Shown here piece after piece: positions 14,290 to 24,800 of a stretch of 64,000 nucleotides of DNA. A model generated the notes under the pieces. That model saw nothing but the letters and a program-made list of their open reading frames with translations, was not told where the DNA came from and ran no database searches. Every line of letters begins with the position of its first letter. Position 1 is the first letter of the stretch. The DNA is taken from contig CM075853.1 in NCBI GenBank assembly GCA_037975125.1, positions 55,888,091 to 55,952,090 of the forward strand. Direction: 5' to 3'. Position numbers and translations under genes: made by a program. Source of the stretch: Latrodectus hesperus. Lineage: Eukaryota; Arthropoda; Arachnida; Araneae; Theridiidae.

Positions 14290-14430
14290 CTTATATTTGG
14301 TGATTAAATTTCAATAGAAATTCAACTAAAGGAATAATTATTCTCAAAATATCAACAACTTCACTAAGCAAAAACAAGTGCAAATAAATGGCGAAATTAA
14401 TTTGATTCATTTGTCACAGGAACAGAAGAA
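14290..14430 (-). other. Candidate first exon with splice donor
   Basis: On the minus strand the sequence downstream of the promoter-like patch contains an ATG-led frame of about 40 codons, beginning near 14415 and including EVVDILRIIIPLVEFLL. It ends in TAA directly at a strong donor, AAG/GTAACG, with the exon end at 14290. If spliced there, the TAA is completed in the exon, so the exon would be 5' untranslated or carry a short upstream frame. It is supported only by the donor and its position just after the GC-richer patch at 14436-14480. Confidence 0.3.
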
Positions 14431-14435
14431 ACATT

Positions 14436-14480
14436 TATCCCGCCAATTCAATGCGCATGCCCAGCAAAGGATTTTCTGCG
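14436..14480 (-). promoter_or_regulatory. Promoter-like patch with NRF1-like and E2F-like motifs
   Basis: On the minus strand this patch reads a TGGGCATGCGCA core (14452-14460 is TGCGCATGC on plus), which resembles an NRF1 site, then TTGGCGGGA (14438-14446), close to the E2F consensus. No TATA box is apparent. The G+C-rich patch stands alone in AT-rich sequence and faces the candidate first exon at 14290-14430. The words CCCAGCAAA also occur here and again at the edges of the nearby repeat, so a TE origin is an alternative. Confidence 0.3.
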
Positions 14481-14666
14481 GCTGAATTTTACAGTAAAAT
14501 TTACTGTAATCATTAGTGTTCCTATGATAGCTATTTAAATAACAGTGATTTTTACTGTATTTCTTCCGTTTTTTTTTTTACAGTGGCACAATAAAAGAGT
14601 TGTTCTTCGTATTTCTTTTGACGGGAAAATATGCTGGGATACCTTGTAACTATTTTTATATAATTA

Positions 14667-14696
14667 CCCAGCAAACACACGAATGTCGGATAGACT
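14667..14696. repeat. Detached copy of a repeat edge (CCCAGCAAACACAC...)
   Basis: The string CCCAGCAAACACAC followed by AATGTCGGATA lies here and recurs, slightly altered, about 205 bp further on at about 14873. The two copies bracket the duplicated coding fragment of the left inverted arm, as two direct TE edges would. Confidence 0.6.
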
Positions 14697-15347
14697 GAAG
14701 ATTCATTGGTTTTATTAACGGAGACTGTGAATTTCATGATAGGTGCAATTTCATTGTTCATTCTCTTTTGTGGTGTGCCATGGAGAACTGCTCCTCAAAC
14801 ATCGACATTGTCAATGAATCGTGTTCAAAATTACAACGCGACTGGCTGTCTTTAAGGATGTTTCAAAAGGACCCAGCAAACACACAAATATCGGATAATA
14901 GAAGGGCCGGAAACGGCTTGCCGACAAGAGTCGCATCGGGGCGGTACCGGCAAGCGGTACCACTACCCGTCAAAACATGTCCGCTCCGTGCAAATGTTGA
15001 AGAAAGTTTGGCGTGACAGTGGACCGATATCAGCGAAGCCAACATGATCAATTTTCCGATATTCTACCCATGTCATTTCGTAAGTGGACCGAATGTTTTA
15101 GTTAAGTGGCCCAGCGTCGACAACCGTTAAATGTCCGTCAGCAATCCACTACTTAGAAGGAATTTTTATTTTATTTTATTGCACGATTTTTCTAAAAGAG
15201 TACATAATATTTTTGCAGGAAATGTAGTATTGTTACTTTTATTGCATATTTCTGAATTTTTCTCAACAATTATTTTTAAATTATTGTCTCAGGCATTACA
15301 AATTGAATTTTTAAAATTACCGTTGGTTACTGCATCAGTTAATAGTG

Positions 15348-15436
<89 letters not shown>

Positions 15437-15565
15437 CAGAAAAACTCTCAACTTTTTACTTTTATTTAAACTAAGAGAAATATTTTTCTATTTAAGTCCA
15501 CTATGAATGATTATAATTTTTCCAAGTCTTTATTAATTTTATAAGATTTATTTTAAAAATGAACT
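14697..15565 (+). repeat. Left arm of a large inverted repeat
   Basis: This arm matches the reverse complement of 19940-20729. From its outer end it contains a copied coding fragment on the plus strand (about 14697-14820; reads LLTET, then FMIGAISLFILFCGV), a GC-richer repeat with many CGATAT and GGTACC words (about 14872-15130), and an AT-rich inner part. The junction that is ATATAT in the other arm has grown here into about 81 bp of (TA)n (15351-15431). The copied coding fragment has lost the 5' part present in the right arm. Similarity fades inward near 15565. Confidence 0.85.
15351..15431. repeat. (TA)n array inside the left inverted arm
   Basis: About 40 TA units. The matching place in the right arm (about 20070-20076) has only about three, so the array expanded after the arms formed, or contracted in the other arm. 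Confidence 0.97.
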
Positions 15566-16456
15566 TAATATTCTTACGAGAAATGTATTAATAACTCCAA
15601 TAATTTTGAAATATTTTTAACAAAAATTAAATAATTTAAGACTGAATTATAATTTTAATGCTCCAAATTACTAAAAATAAAATAGTTTTCTGAACATTAT
15701 TAATTTCTTATGTTCAAATTCAAATTTTCTTCGTTTTTGTTACTTGAATTAACCAAATGTACTCACAAAATATAACATGTTTTTCCCCATTTGGATGAGA
15801 TAGAATTACTTAGAAATGTGCTACTTTTTTAACATTTTCCATGTTTTGCTTCATAAATTTCATTTGTGTTGATATTTTTGCTATATTGAAAATTATATCA
15901 GTCAAACATCTTAATTAGAGAACAAAAATTTAATTTCATAACGAAATGAATACAAACATGAGCAAATAATGTATTGTATAGCAAATGCAGGAACAATATC
16001 TTATGATAACTGATTGACATTTTTATATATTTTATTGCGGCCACCTTTTCTATCCGCAACGTAACACAACCATCTTTTGATGATGTCTGCTACAAAGGGC
16101 TACAGAAAATTCTTGGTACTCATGGTTGGTACAAACTGAAACTGAAAATCAAAATTTTTATGAAACCAATTTCTATATACAATGGCTTCCCTAATGACAT
16201 AAATAGAGGTAAGAATGGAAAGCTAATTATTATAAACATGTCTAAAAAGAAATACATTATTTGGAATTTCTTTATTGTTACTATTTCAAAACACTGTGTC
16301 TCAAATATAAATCTTCCACCTTGTGTATATTCATAATAATAAAACTTCAAAATTCAGTTCTAAAAAGGCACATTCCTTATAAGTATAAAGTAATATCTGA
16401 ATGCAGATAAAATATTTTTTATTACATCGATACGACTGGCATTCAAAATGGATATA
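15566..16456. other. Spacer between left arm and mariner-like element
   Basis: AT-rich. A slightly GC-richer bit at about 16035-16130 has no recognisable coding or repeat identity. Confidence 0.5.
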
Positions 16457-17750
16457 CAGAGAATATTAACACATTTTTAGAAAGATTTCGATTAAGAATT
16501 TTAAAAAAGTAAATATTTTAGAATAAAAATTTTTAACAACAGCAATTTTTTGAAAAGAGAAATATCTTCAGCTACTTTTAATTTTATTCTTCTTTCAAAA
16601 TGTCGCATGTAAACAAGCTGTGGTTTGAAGGATATGTTTTTGCGCTTTCCGAAGAGAAATATTCTTATTCCCGGATTCAAAAACGTTGTCAAATGCATGC
16701 TATTAAAATTTCTAAGTGCAAAATAAGGAACATTATTAATCGGACAGGTAAAAACCGTCAATCATTATTTCTACACGGAAAGAAGACTCCAAACGAATAT
16801 CTGAAAAAAGTACAAACTGTTTCAAATGTTCCTAACGTGAAATCCCTGGTAACAAGCGAAAATCCGCCAACACAAAAATCAATTACAAAGTCTTTAGATA
16901 CATTTGTAGCAACAATAAATAAAATAATAAATCAAGATTTACAACTTAAAAAAGCTAAAAAACATAATGTTCACCAGCTTTTGCCGAAACATGTGGCTCA
17001 ACGCAAAACATTTTGTAGAGTCCTGTATGAAAACCATGTATCATTAGCAGGAGATAAATGGAAATACATTGTGACCCTTGATGAAGCATGGGCTTACCTA
17101 GATGACTGGAACAAAAAAGGTCTATTTACTATAGAAAACGAAGAGAAAAAATGTACAAACCTGGTTCCGTCAATGTAAAGAAAGTTTCAGCAAGGAGTTT
17201 ATGATAGTCGCAGGTTTCTCCTACAATGGGAAATTAAAAATAAAAAGAGTAGAAAAAAATGTTAAAATCAACTCATCATACTATCAGGAGAAGGTTTTAC
17301 GTCCAATATTTACAGAAGAAATTCCACTTCTTTATCCCAAAGACTTTCAAAGAATGAAACTTCATCAAGACAAAGCTACAAGTCATACTTCGAAAACTAC
17401 ACTGCATTCCTTGAAAAAATGAAGACTGATACACGTATTGCATATATACCTTTTCAACATATTCCTGTGAAGTCCCTTGACGTTTCCCCTATGGACTATT
17501 ATGCCTTTGGTCTGTTAAAAAGAGCTGTTTCTAAGCGCAAACCTACCACAATAGATGGATTCTGGAAAGTATTGGAAGGGGAATGGAAAGCAATACTCCT
17601 GAAAATTTTACGAAAGCTCTTCTCACGATGCAGACGTATAAACCAGAAAAAAAGGCTAATCAGATCAAACATTTAAAAAAATAATCTTTACATTTTAAAC
17701 ATTAATTAAACGGCCCCGAAATTGTTCTAAAAATGTGTTAATACCCTCTG
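16457..17750 (+). mobile_element. Mariner-like DNA transposon, complete ends
   Basis: The 5' end reads CAGAGAATATTAACACATTT and the 3' end is its inverted partner, CAGAGGGTATTAACACATTT when read inward, giving terminal inverted repeats of about 30-40 bp with a few mismatches. Each end is bordered by TA (16455-16456 and 17751-17752), the Tc1/mariner target duplication. Length is about 1.29 kb, usual for mariner. It sits in the spacer between the two inverted arms, so it inserted into, or was carried by, that structure. Confidence 0.9.
16600..17676 (+). pseudogene. Mariner/Tc1-type DDE transposase, frameshifted
   Basis: A cut-and-paste transposase in three open pieces (16600-17178, 17201-17422, 17419-17676). 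The first and third share a frame; the middle is shifted. The N-terminal part is basic with helix-turn-helix character. The first catalytic Asp is in VTLDEAW, the second in KLHQDKATSH, and the third region reads DVSPMDYYAFGLLKRA, ending in a basic tail. About 350 codons in total fits a full-length mariner-type transposase. At least two frameshifts make it non-functional. The first ATG (16600) lies about 145 bp inside the left terminal repeat, as expected. The motif order is certain; the exact subfamily is not. Confidence 0.9.
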
Positions 17751-17884
17751 TATTACACTTGGCTTTCCTAACACATACACTTAAATTCAATCTTTTCCTT
17801 GTTAAAAATATTTTTTACAAAACTCTTGAATTAGTTTGAATTTAATTGTAGATCATCCTTAAAATTATAAATTACTGTCATAAT

Positions 17885-18350
17885 TGCCTCTCTGTGGCGA
17901 AGTGGTAGGCTTTGCAACTTTAAGATCACAGGTTCAATTCTAACCATTGTTGAACAAAAAACGTTAGGTGTGTTTATTCTATGGTCAGTGCGATTTTTCT
18001 TTCAACACATATATACATACGTAGCAGTGCATGTGATCCCTAGATTATACCTTTAGGTTAACGGGCTTAGAATACTCGCCCCTCCTTAAACACTTCATAA
18101 TTTTGAACCACGGTTAGGTGACAAAATTGAGATGACACTCTCTTCACTTCCACGCCACATTAATGGAAAGACTTTGTACGTAATATGTTAATGTGGACAC
18201 ATCCCCAACCCATGGATCTCCAACGACCCAGTGAGGGAGGGTACATGGTCACCCTCTCATTCACTACTCGCAGTAAATGATGCTTCACTTAGATGATCTT
18301 AACGGGAAGCGACATGAAGCTACTTAGCCACTGGAGCTCATCTCATATAT
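17885..18350 (+). mobile_element. tRNA-derived SINE
   Basis: The 5' part carries RNA polymerase III-type boxes: an A box in TGGCGAAGTGGTAGGCT and a B box in GGTTCAATTCT about 40 bp later. A GC-richer body of about 400 bp follows, with no open frame, ending in AT-rich DNA near 18350. The box spacing is right for a tRNA, but the acceptor stem does not pair properly, so this is a SINE head rather than a tRNA gene. No clear target duplication was found. Confidence 0.75.
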
Positions 18351-18735
18351 ACAGTTAATCATCAGGGAAATGTCTTCTCAAAAGATAATTTTTGATAATT
18401 AATGATTAATGATTAAAGGTACTCTCAAAAGTTTCTAGGTGCTTGGCTGCCACTTAAGCGATGTCGAAAATTTATCTCAAAAGAGCATATATTTATTCCT
18501 TCATAACATTGCACTTTTATATAACAGGATGTAATTAATACATTCAAGTAATCATTTTTTAAGTGCATGTTAAAAAATTGGGCAGAATATAAATATTGTT
18601 ATTTGGACATTTAAATGAATATTTAAAATATTTTTACTCTCAATATAATATTTAAACATTCAAACATGAAAATTAATACCTGTTATAAATTGTAATATAT
18701 TGGGGAATGTTTTGAATGGAATTTCCTTATTTCTT
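18351..18735. other. AT-rich spacer
   Basis: Nothing recognised between the SINE and the minus-strand coding fragment that ends near 18736. Confidence 0.5.
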
Positions 18736-18843
18736 TCATTCTAGCTCATGGTTAAGAGCCAAATTATGCGCAAATACTTTTTGAAGAATTCTTTATACAG
18801 CTTCTTTTCCATCTTTGCCACCTAAACAGCTGCACTTTCTTAT
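18736..18843 (-). pseudogene. Broken exon, DUF4806-like core
   Basis: On the minus strand TTATTTTTACAG, a good acceptor, is followed by a frame reading KCSCLGGKDGKEAV, one TAA, then RILQKVFAHNLALNHELE and TGA. The Gly-Gly-Lys-Asp word followed by an amphipathic helix and 'LALN' resembles the core of the DUF4806 family, which occurs both in arthropod TEs and in uncharacterised proteins. The in-frame TAA replaces what is probably Tyr. It probably follows the fragment at 19484-19762. Family assignment is from memory and weak. Confidence 0.4.
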
Positions 18844-19483
18844 CTGTAAAAATAAATTCAGTTTATATATACACATAAATATAATCATATATTCTGTCAT
18901 AATTCAATTTTTTGTTAACCAGGCAATTAAAAGCCAACACGAATAAAAAAATGGCGCTTTTATTTCATGTTTCTAAATTTGTTCCTTACAATTACATTTA
19001 TAAATATTGGATAATTTGAATGGATTGATTTTTGGCTGACAGAACTCTAGTGCCACAGTTTCCGTATGAAAGATATTAGACTGAGTCTTAAAATTTTGAT
19101 TGGATTCTGACTATTACAGACATCTATTCTTCTGAAAAGCAGTTGAAACCACAAACGGTCAATATAAAAAGCACACAGTGTATAACCAGTAAGCATCCTG
19201 TTGTTGAGAATTTATAAACTGGAGGTAAAAAAGAATCCAGCATACGTATATTTTTCAGAAAAATGAACAAAATTATTTGTACAATGTACTGATACTTTCA
19301 TGAAAAAAATTGTGTTTAAATTTTAAATGTTTTTATGTATATAACTTAAAATTGATGATAATTTAAATCTCAAAATTTAATAGGTTAGAAATTTTTTAGA
19401 CAAATATTGATAACAAAACCATATACAACTCTGGTTCTGGTCATACAATTAATGAGTAAAAATATGAAAGTGCTATAACAATA

Positions 19484-19762
19484 TTACTTTTGTGAAAAAT
19501 TCAGTGATTTAATTATAATATAAAAATTTCTAGTGTGGTAAAGAACATGCTGGAAACGAAATACACTTGTAGCCTTCATAAATTCTTCTTCAATTAATGC
19601 AGCTTCAAATTTATTCATTTCGGACAAAGATGTTAAGCAGTCAAAAGTTTCAAGGATCACTTTCTCCCTTAAAGTTTGTTGTCTCAATTCATTCAACATT
19701 TCCATTTGCAATTTTTGCTCTTCTTTTACTCCAGCTAAATTCGTTAAAAGACAAGCGGCTTT
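19484..19762 (-). CDS. Coiled-coil coding fragment, probable upstream exon of the DUF4806-like gene
   Basis: A minus-strand frame open for about 90 codons reads LTNLAGVKEEQKLQMEMLNE, a Gln/Glu/Leu-rich heptad-like stretch, then CLTSLSEMNKFEAALIEEEF before losing character near TSVF. DUF4806-type proteins from memory have such a coil, then an 'elp...e..le..l.d..f' helix, then a Gly-Gly core; the Gly-Gly core would be the piece at 18736-18843. A donor-like AAGTGTAT follows EEEFMKAT. No start codon is seen; the frame is closed upstream by a stop near 19785. Whether this is a host exon or an old TE protein is undecided. Confidence 0.4.
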   Translation of the reverse strand, partial: KAACLLTNLAGVKEEQKLQMEMLNELRQQTLREKVILETFDCLTSLSEMNKFEAALIEEEFMKATSVFRFQHVLYHTRNFYIIIKSLNFSQK

Positions 19763-19939
19763 TACTTTAAAAAAAACTTTAAAATATTAATACAATTTTT
19801 ATTAAACGTAAAAGCGTCCTTTAATTTGGAAAGACATGGTTTTTAGTAAGCTAAATTTTACAACTTATATATTGTATGAGTTTGATTTCTTAATCATGAA
19901 TCATGAGTTTTTGATCATTTAAATTAATAATAAAATAAA

Positions 19940-20729
19940 ATTCATTTTTTTAATAAATCTTATACAATTAATAAAGACTTAAAAAAACTGTAATCACTCA
20001 TAACAGATTAAAAAGAAAATATTTCTCTTAGTTTATATAACATTAGAATGTTGAGAGTTTTTTTGTTGAATATATCAGCATTATTAACTGATGCAGTAAC
20101 CGACGGTAATTTTAAAAATTAAATTTTTAATGCCTGAGGCAATAACTTAAAAATAATTGTTGAGAAAAAGTCATGAATATAAAATAAGGGTAACAATAAT
20201 ACATTTCCTGCAAAAATATTACTTACACTTTTATAAAAATCGAGCAATAAAATAAAATGAAAGTGCCTTCTAAGTAGTGGATTGCTGACGGATATTTAAC
20301 TGTTGTTGACGCTGGGCCACTTATCGAAAACATTCGGTCCCCTTACGAAATGACATGGGTAGAATATCGGAAAAGTGATCATGTCGGCTTCGCCGATATC
20401 GGTCCACTGTCACGCCATACTTTCGGCAACATTTGCACGGAGCGGACATGTTTTGACGGGTAGTGGTACCGCTTGCCGGTACCGCCCCGATGCGACTCTT
20501 GTCGGCAAACCGTTTCCGGCCCTTCTATTATCCGATATTTGTGTGTTTGCTGGGTCCTTTTGAAACGCCCTTCAAGACAGCCATTCGCGTCGCAATTTTG
20601 AACATGACTAATTGACAATGTCAATGCTTGAGGAGCAATTCTCCTAGCCACACCACAAAAGAGAATGAACAATGAAATTGCACCTATCATGAAAGCCAAT
20701 GTCTCCGTTAATAAAGCCAATAAATCTTC
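19940..20729 (-). repeat. Right arm of the large inverted repeat
   Basis: Reverse complement of 14697-15565. From inside outward it holds the AT-rich part with the short ATATAT at about 20073, the GC-richer CGATAT/GGTACC repeat (about 20280-20555), and the copied coding fragment (about 20560-20729). Over the GC-richer part the arms are close to identical: translated in the same sense, 62 residues differ at only about four positions. On the outside the coding frame continues past the arm, so this side looks like the donor copy. Confidence 0.85.
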
Positions 20730-20897
20730 GATCGGGTCAGGTACTGAGTACATTACATGTTTGTCACGAGAATGGTGTCTTTCCCAAAAATCCACAGCTG
20801 TTGATTCTCTATTATGAGCATATAAGTTTCTTAATATGACCTTCGCAACTGTTGTAAAATGACATACACGTTCTTCAAAAGATACAAAGGTTTCATA
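20379..20897 (-). CDS. Unidentified exon with a membrane segment, running into a repeat
   Basis: On the minus strand TTATTTTTAG, an acceptor, precedes position 20897. The frame then runs open to 20379, about 170 codons. The first part reads ERVCHFTTVAKVILRNLYAH, then VDFWERHHSRDKHVMYSVPD, then a hydrophobic segment AFMIGAISLFILFCGV that fits one transmembrane helix followed by Arg-Arg. After about residue 90 (near 20560) the frame enters the GC-richer repeat shared with the left arm, so the later residues are probably not native. The left arm copies only the segment from the membrane helix region onward. I do not recognise the protein. It has no Met in a good context upstream, consistent with an internal exon. 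Confidence 0.5.
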   Translation of the reverse strand, partial: YETFVSFEERVCHFTTVAKVILRNLYAHNRESTAVDFWERHHSRDKHVMYSVPDPIEDLLALLTETLAFMIGAISLFILFCGVARRIAPQALTLSISHVQNCDANGCLEGRFKRTQQTHKYRIIEGPETVCRQESHRGGTGKRYHYPSKHVRSVQMLPKVWRDSGPISAKPT

Positions 20898-20900
20898 CTA

Positions 20901-21264
20901 AAAATAAAGGGTATTTAATGTATCAGTTTAGTGAATTGAAATCAAATTTATTAAAAATATTTATTTTTATTCCAATCAACACTTTTAAAAAGTTTTATTA
21001 AAACGTAATTAAAATATTAATATACTTACAGAGAGAACTTATTTATTTTCAATATTAAACTGCTTTATGTAAACGGCTTGAAAGTTTAAAATAACTATAC
21101 AGATTTCAAGGAAAAATCTTAAATTAAATACAGGAAAAAACAAGTTCATTATACTTGATTTTAAATTATATATGATTTTTGAGCTCTGATAATGATAATG
21201 ATATTTTCTGATAATGAAGATCATGAATTTAGTCACGTAGTAGAAAAAGAGAAAATTTAACGGC
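20901..21264. other. AT-rich spacer
   Basis: No feature recognised. Confidence 0.5.
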
Positions 21265-21470
21265 GCCACGGTCTTTAATAATTTTTCAACAGGACCGATA
21301 TCGCATATTATATTCGGCCCAGGATCGGAATCCTGTATCCGACCTGTATCGGCAGATGACATTCACAATTTGTCGGTGGGTAGCCGTATAAGGACCGATC
21401 TTGGTTCCGACACTATTAAAGAGCATATTTTTAATGTCGCTTGCCGATACGGAACCGATATCGTTACGAA
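21265..21470. repeat. GC-richer island with CGATAT and CCGAT words
   Basis: A stand-alone patch rich in ACCGATATCG, CCGATAC and CGGAT words, similar in style to the repeat in the inverted arms (about 14872-15130 and 20280-20555) but not obviously collinear with it. Probably another remnant of the same or a related non-coding TE. No useful open frame. Confidence 0.5.
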
Positions 21471-21719
21471 ATCTTCATACTTCATGTTTTGCGCGATATG
21501 CTTGTAATATTAAGGATTCATAATAAAGAAACCATCTAATATGCAGATAAATTAAGTTATAACTCTTGTAGTTTATCTAATTAGAAAGAGATAAATCATT
21601 AGTCCTAGTTAGAAGTCTCAAATACTTATTATGTTATATATTTATTAATTAAATTAATACATAATATTCTTCATTTCATTTTATATTTTACGCGTATAAA
21701 ATCTGCTTAAAATTAAACA

Positions 21720-21723
<4 letters not shown>

Positions 21724-21781
<58 letters not shown>

Positions 21782-21796
21782 TTATTTATTTATTTC

Positions 21797-21864
<68 letters not shown>
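21724..21864. repeat. (TA)n-(TTTA)n-(TA)n compound microsatellite
   Basis: About 54 bp of TA, about 27 bp of TTTA units with one C, then about 60 bp of TA. Confidence 0.97.
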
Positions 21865-21867
<3 letters not shown>

Positions 21868-24800
21868 CAATTTCATTCAATTATATTATTACTTATTATA
21901 TTAATTCACATACATTACTAAACATAATATATAAAATAATTGGATTTCAAAACTAAGCAATTATCGATTTCTTCAGGAAGATATAACTTTGATTATGGAA
22001 GAAAATATGTAAATTATTAAAATATATTAAGTAATTTATACGTTTAAAATGTACTGAATGAATTGTAGAATATATTTAATTCAGTATTTAAGTACAATGT
22101 CTTTTATCTCATTAAAAATTTTCGTAAAATAGTTTATTAGCTTAAATTATAATCTGCATGCAAAAGTGCATTCAAGATTGTCAGAAAGGATTGGCTGATA
22201 TAGCTTGAAGTAATATATTGCTATAAATTTATAGTTTCAAGCTTGTTAAAAACGAATATTTAAATTGTTTTCTCAATAAAAATACATTTTAATAATGACC
22301 AAAAAACTAATTTTTTAAAATTTTTCTTCTTATTGATAAATGTTTAAAAATATATAATTTATTTAAAATATTTGAAAAATTAAAATATTTATTATATGAA
22401 AACTATGTGTTTCGTAACACATTTAGATAGTTTAACGTCTATGGAAATATGGTGATACTTACTAAATTCGAGAAAACAATGATTTAAATCATATTTGCAA
22501 ATTCAAAGGGCATTTGATGCATGTTTCAAAATTATATTTCATAACGAAGATGTTTCCAATATGAGAATTTTATAGAAGCTCAAATTGGTTCCATTTAAAT
22601 TTTTAATATTTTTTTAAAAATAATTATTGTAAATCTTAACTTTTAAATTATTATTTTAATGATGCGTTATATATAAAATGTCATCATTTTAATGCCTGAA
22701 CGTTGATTATATGAAAGCAGAGTTTCTGACTTTGTTTCTGAAGTGCTATGCTATCGTCAGTGCTATTGATTAATTTGTTTTTACTTTCCTTAAATAAAGA
22801 TTATTTTCTAAGCATTAATTATTCTGAAATTAACATATAAAGAAATAGAAATGTGCATTCCTTAGTTCTGAAGAATAACATATATATTTATTTTTTAATA
22901 TACAATGATATTTATAATAGTCAGGAAACGCTTTGTCTTCGTTAATTTCAACTTATTAATATATTTTCAATGACTACTGCTACAAATTTAATAATTTAAT
23001 ATATTCATTTCTGTAAGTAATTATACTGAATTTTAGTGAACAGAATATGCTTATATTTGAAAGTATTATTTATTTGGACCAATATAATACGCCTATAGCT
23101 GCAAGACTATAGTATATTCTAAAAGACTACTTTTTTTTCAAGTTTAGCAATTACTCAAAAACAAACTACATTTAAAACTCGGCGTTTTAAGAGATTTTTT
23201 TTTAAATTTTGTACACGTAGTAAATTATAAACATTGCTTAAGATAACTAAATGACAAACACGCAAATGTGTTATTAATTTAATTAAAGTATATAGGATAA
23301 TACTTTCCTCTAGAAATACAGCAACAAACATGAAAAAGAATTGCTCCTTATTGCCCGATGAGATAATGAATTTTTTATATTTATTAATGAAATATCTGAC
23401 AATTTTTATGATTAGAGATAAACTTTTAATGATAAAGACATTATTTCAAAAGTTAATCAAATTAATTTCATCATTCTTTTCGATTTTATTTTTCTGTTAA
23501 GAGATTCTATCAATAATATGTTTTGAAATTATCTTTCCTTTCATTAAAAGAAATTTTTATTTTGAATTTTGAATATAATAAATAAATTATTCAATAAAAA
23601 TAATCAGTCACGTTCATGCTTTCTTTTAATTGTGTTAGTATTTTCTATCCAATTCTGGTAAATGTTTTTCAGCTATATATTGTAATTGCAACTCTTTTAG
23701 GTAGGCAACTAATGTCAAGTATTTATTTCAGTTAATTTTGCATATTTTTATCAAATATTATATTTATAATTGACTTGCAAGTATTTATATATTTCGTAAT
23801 AATGGTTCGAAGATTTTTATTTATTTTTTCAAACAAAGAAATCTAAAATTTTGGGTTGTAAAAATATTGTAAGTACCCGTACAAAAATAATTGGGTACTG
23901 ATTCTCATGTCTTCCAGTAAATACTAAAGCAGATATTTTTTAATTAATTCTTTTTATATTTTTTAATTATTTAGAAAGGAACAATTCATGAGGGTCATTA
24001 ATTATTCAATATTAGTGTAGTTTATGAAATAGCTTTTATATGGTAAATTCATTTTAGAATAATATATTAAAACAGAAAATACTTTAAAATATTGTGTTCG
24101 TTTTCGTTTCAACTTTCTCTCCCTGTAACACAATAATTAAAAGTCTTTTTCTTTCAAAAATTTTAAAACTTAAACAAAAAATCTCCCTTGAAATGTCAAA
24201 AATATTTTGTAAAATACAAAATGCTTTTGTGAAAATTTGATTTTTTAATTCAAAACACTCTCTTAAGATATATTTTGTAGTTCATAACAATGGAATTATA
24301 TGAGTAAAATATTTATTCCTTACACAGATCATTTGCTACACAATTTATTTTTATTGCATCTATAATAACCTTTGAAATCTCAATAAATATTTTAAATAAT
24401 TTCCCTAAATATTTTAATAAAGAAAACATTAAAAAGCACAACTGAGAGCTACTTAATCTACATTATTATTTGGTTAAAATTTCAAAACTATAATCTTTTA
24501 CGTAAATGAAACAATTTTTAAAAGGTATGATGATTTAAAATCATTTGAATGAAAGATTAAATCACTCGACAGTCTAGTTATTTTATTATAGTAATTGAGT
24601 AAATAAAAAAAATAACGTAACAAATGTGAAGACAAATTAATGAGAAATAACTAAAACAAAAATGTAGCCAAATAATCAAATGAAAAGAAATGAACTATTG
24701 ATGTCTATTAAAAAATAAATCAAACATTTTAAAGATCATTTAAATGGAAAATCGATGTAAATGGTACGCTATTATCAAAATAACGTATTTAACTGGCAAC

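Noticed and set aside
14863..15051. 62-codon frame repeated almost identically at 20375-20563 as a conserved gene pair
   Set aside because: It is the translated GC-richer repeat of the two inverted arms; no start context and the opposite strand is open too.
17885..17955. Functional tRNA gene
   Set aside because: A and B boxes are present but the acceptor stem does not pair and a long SINE body follows.
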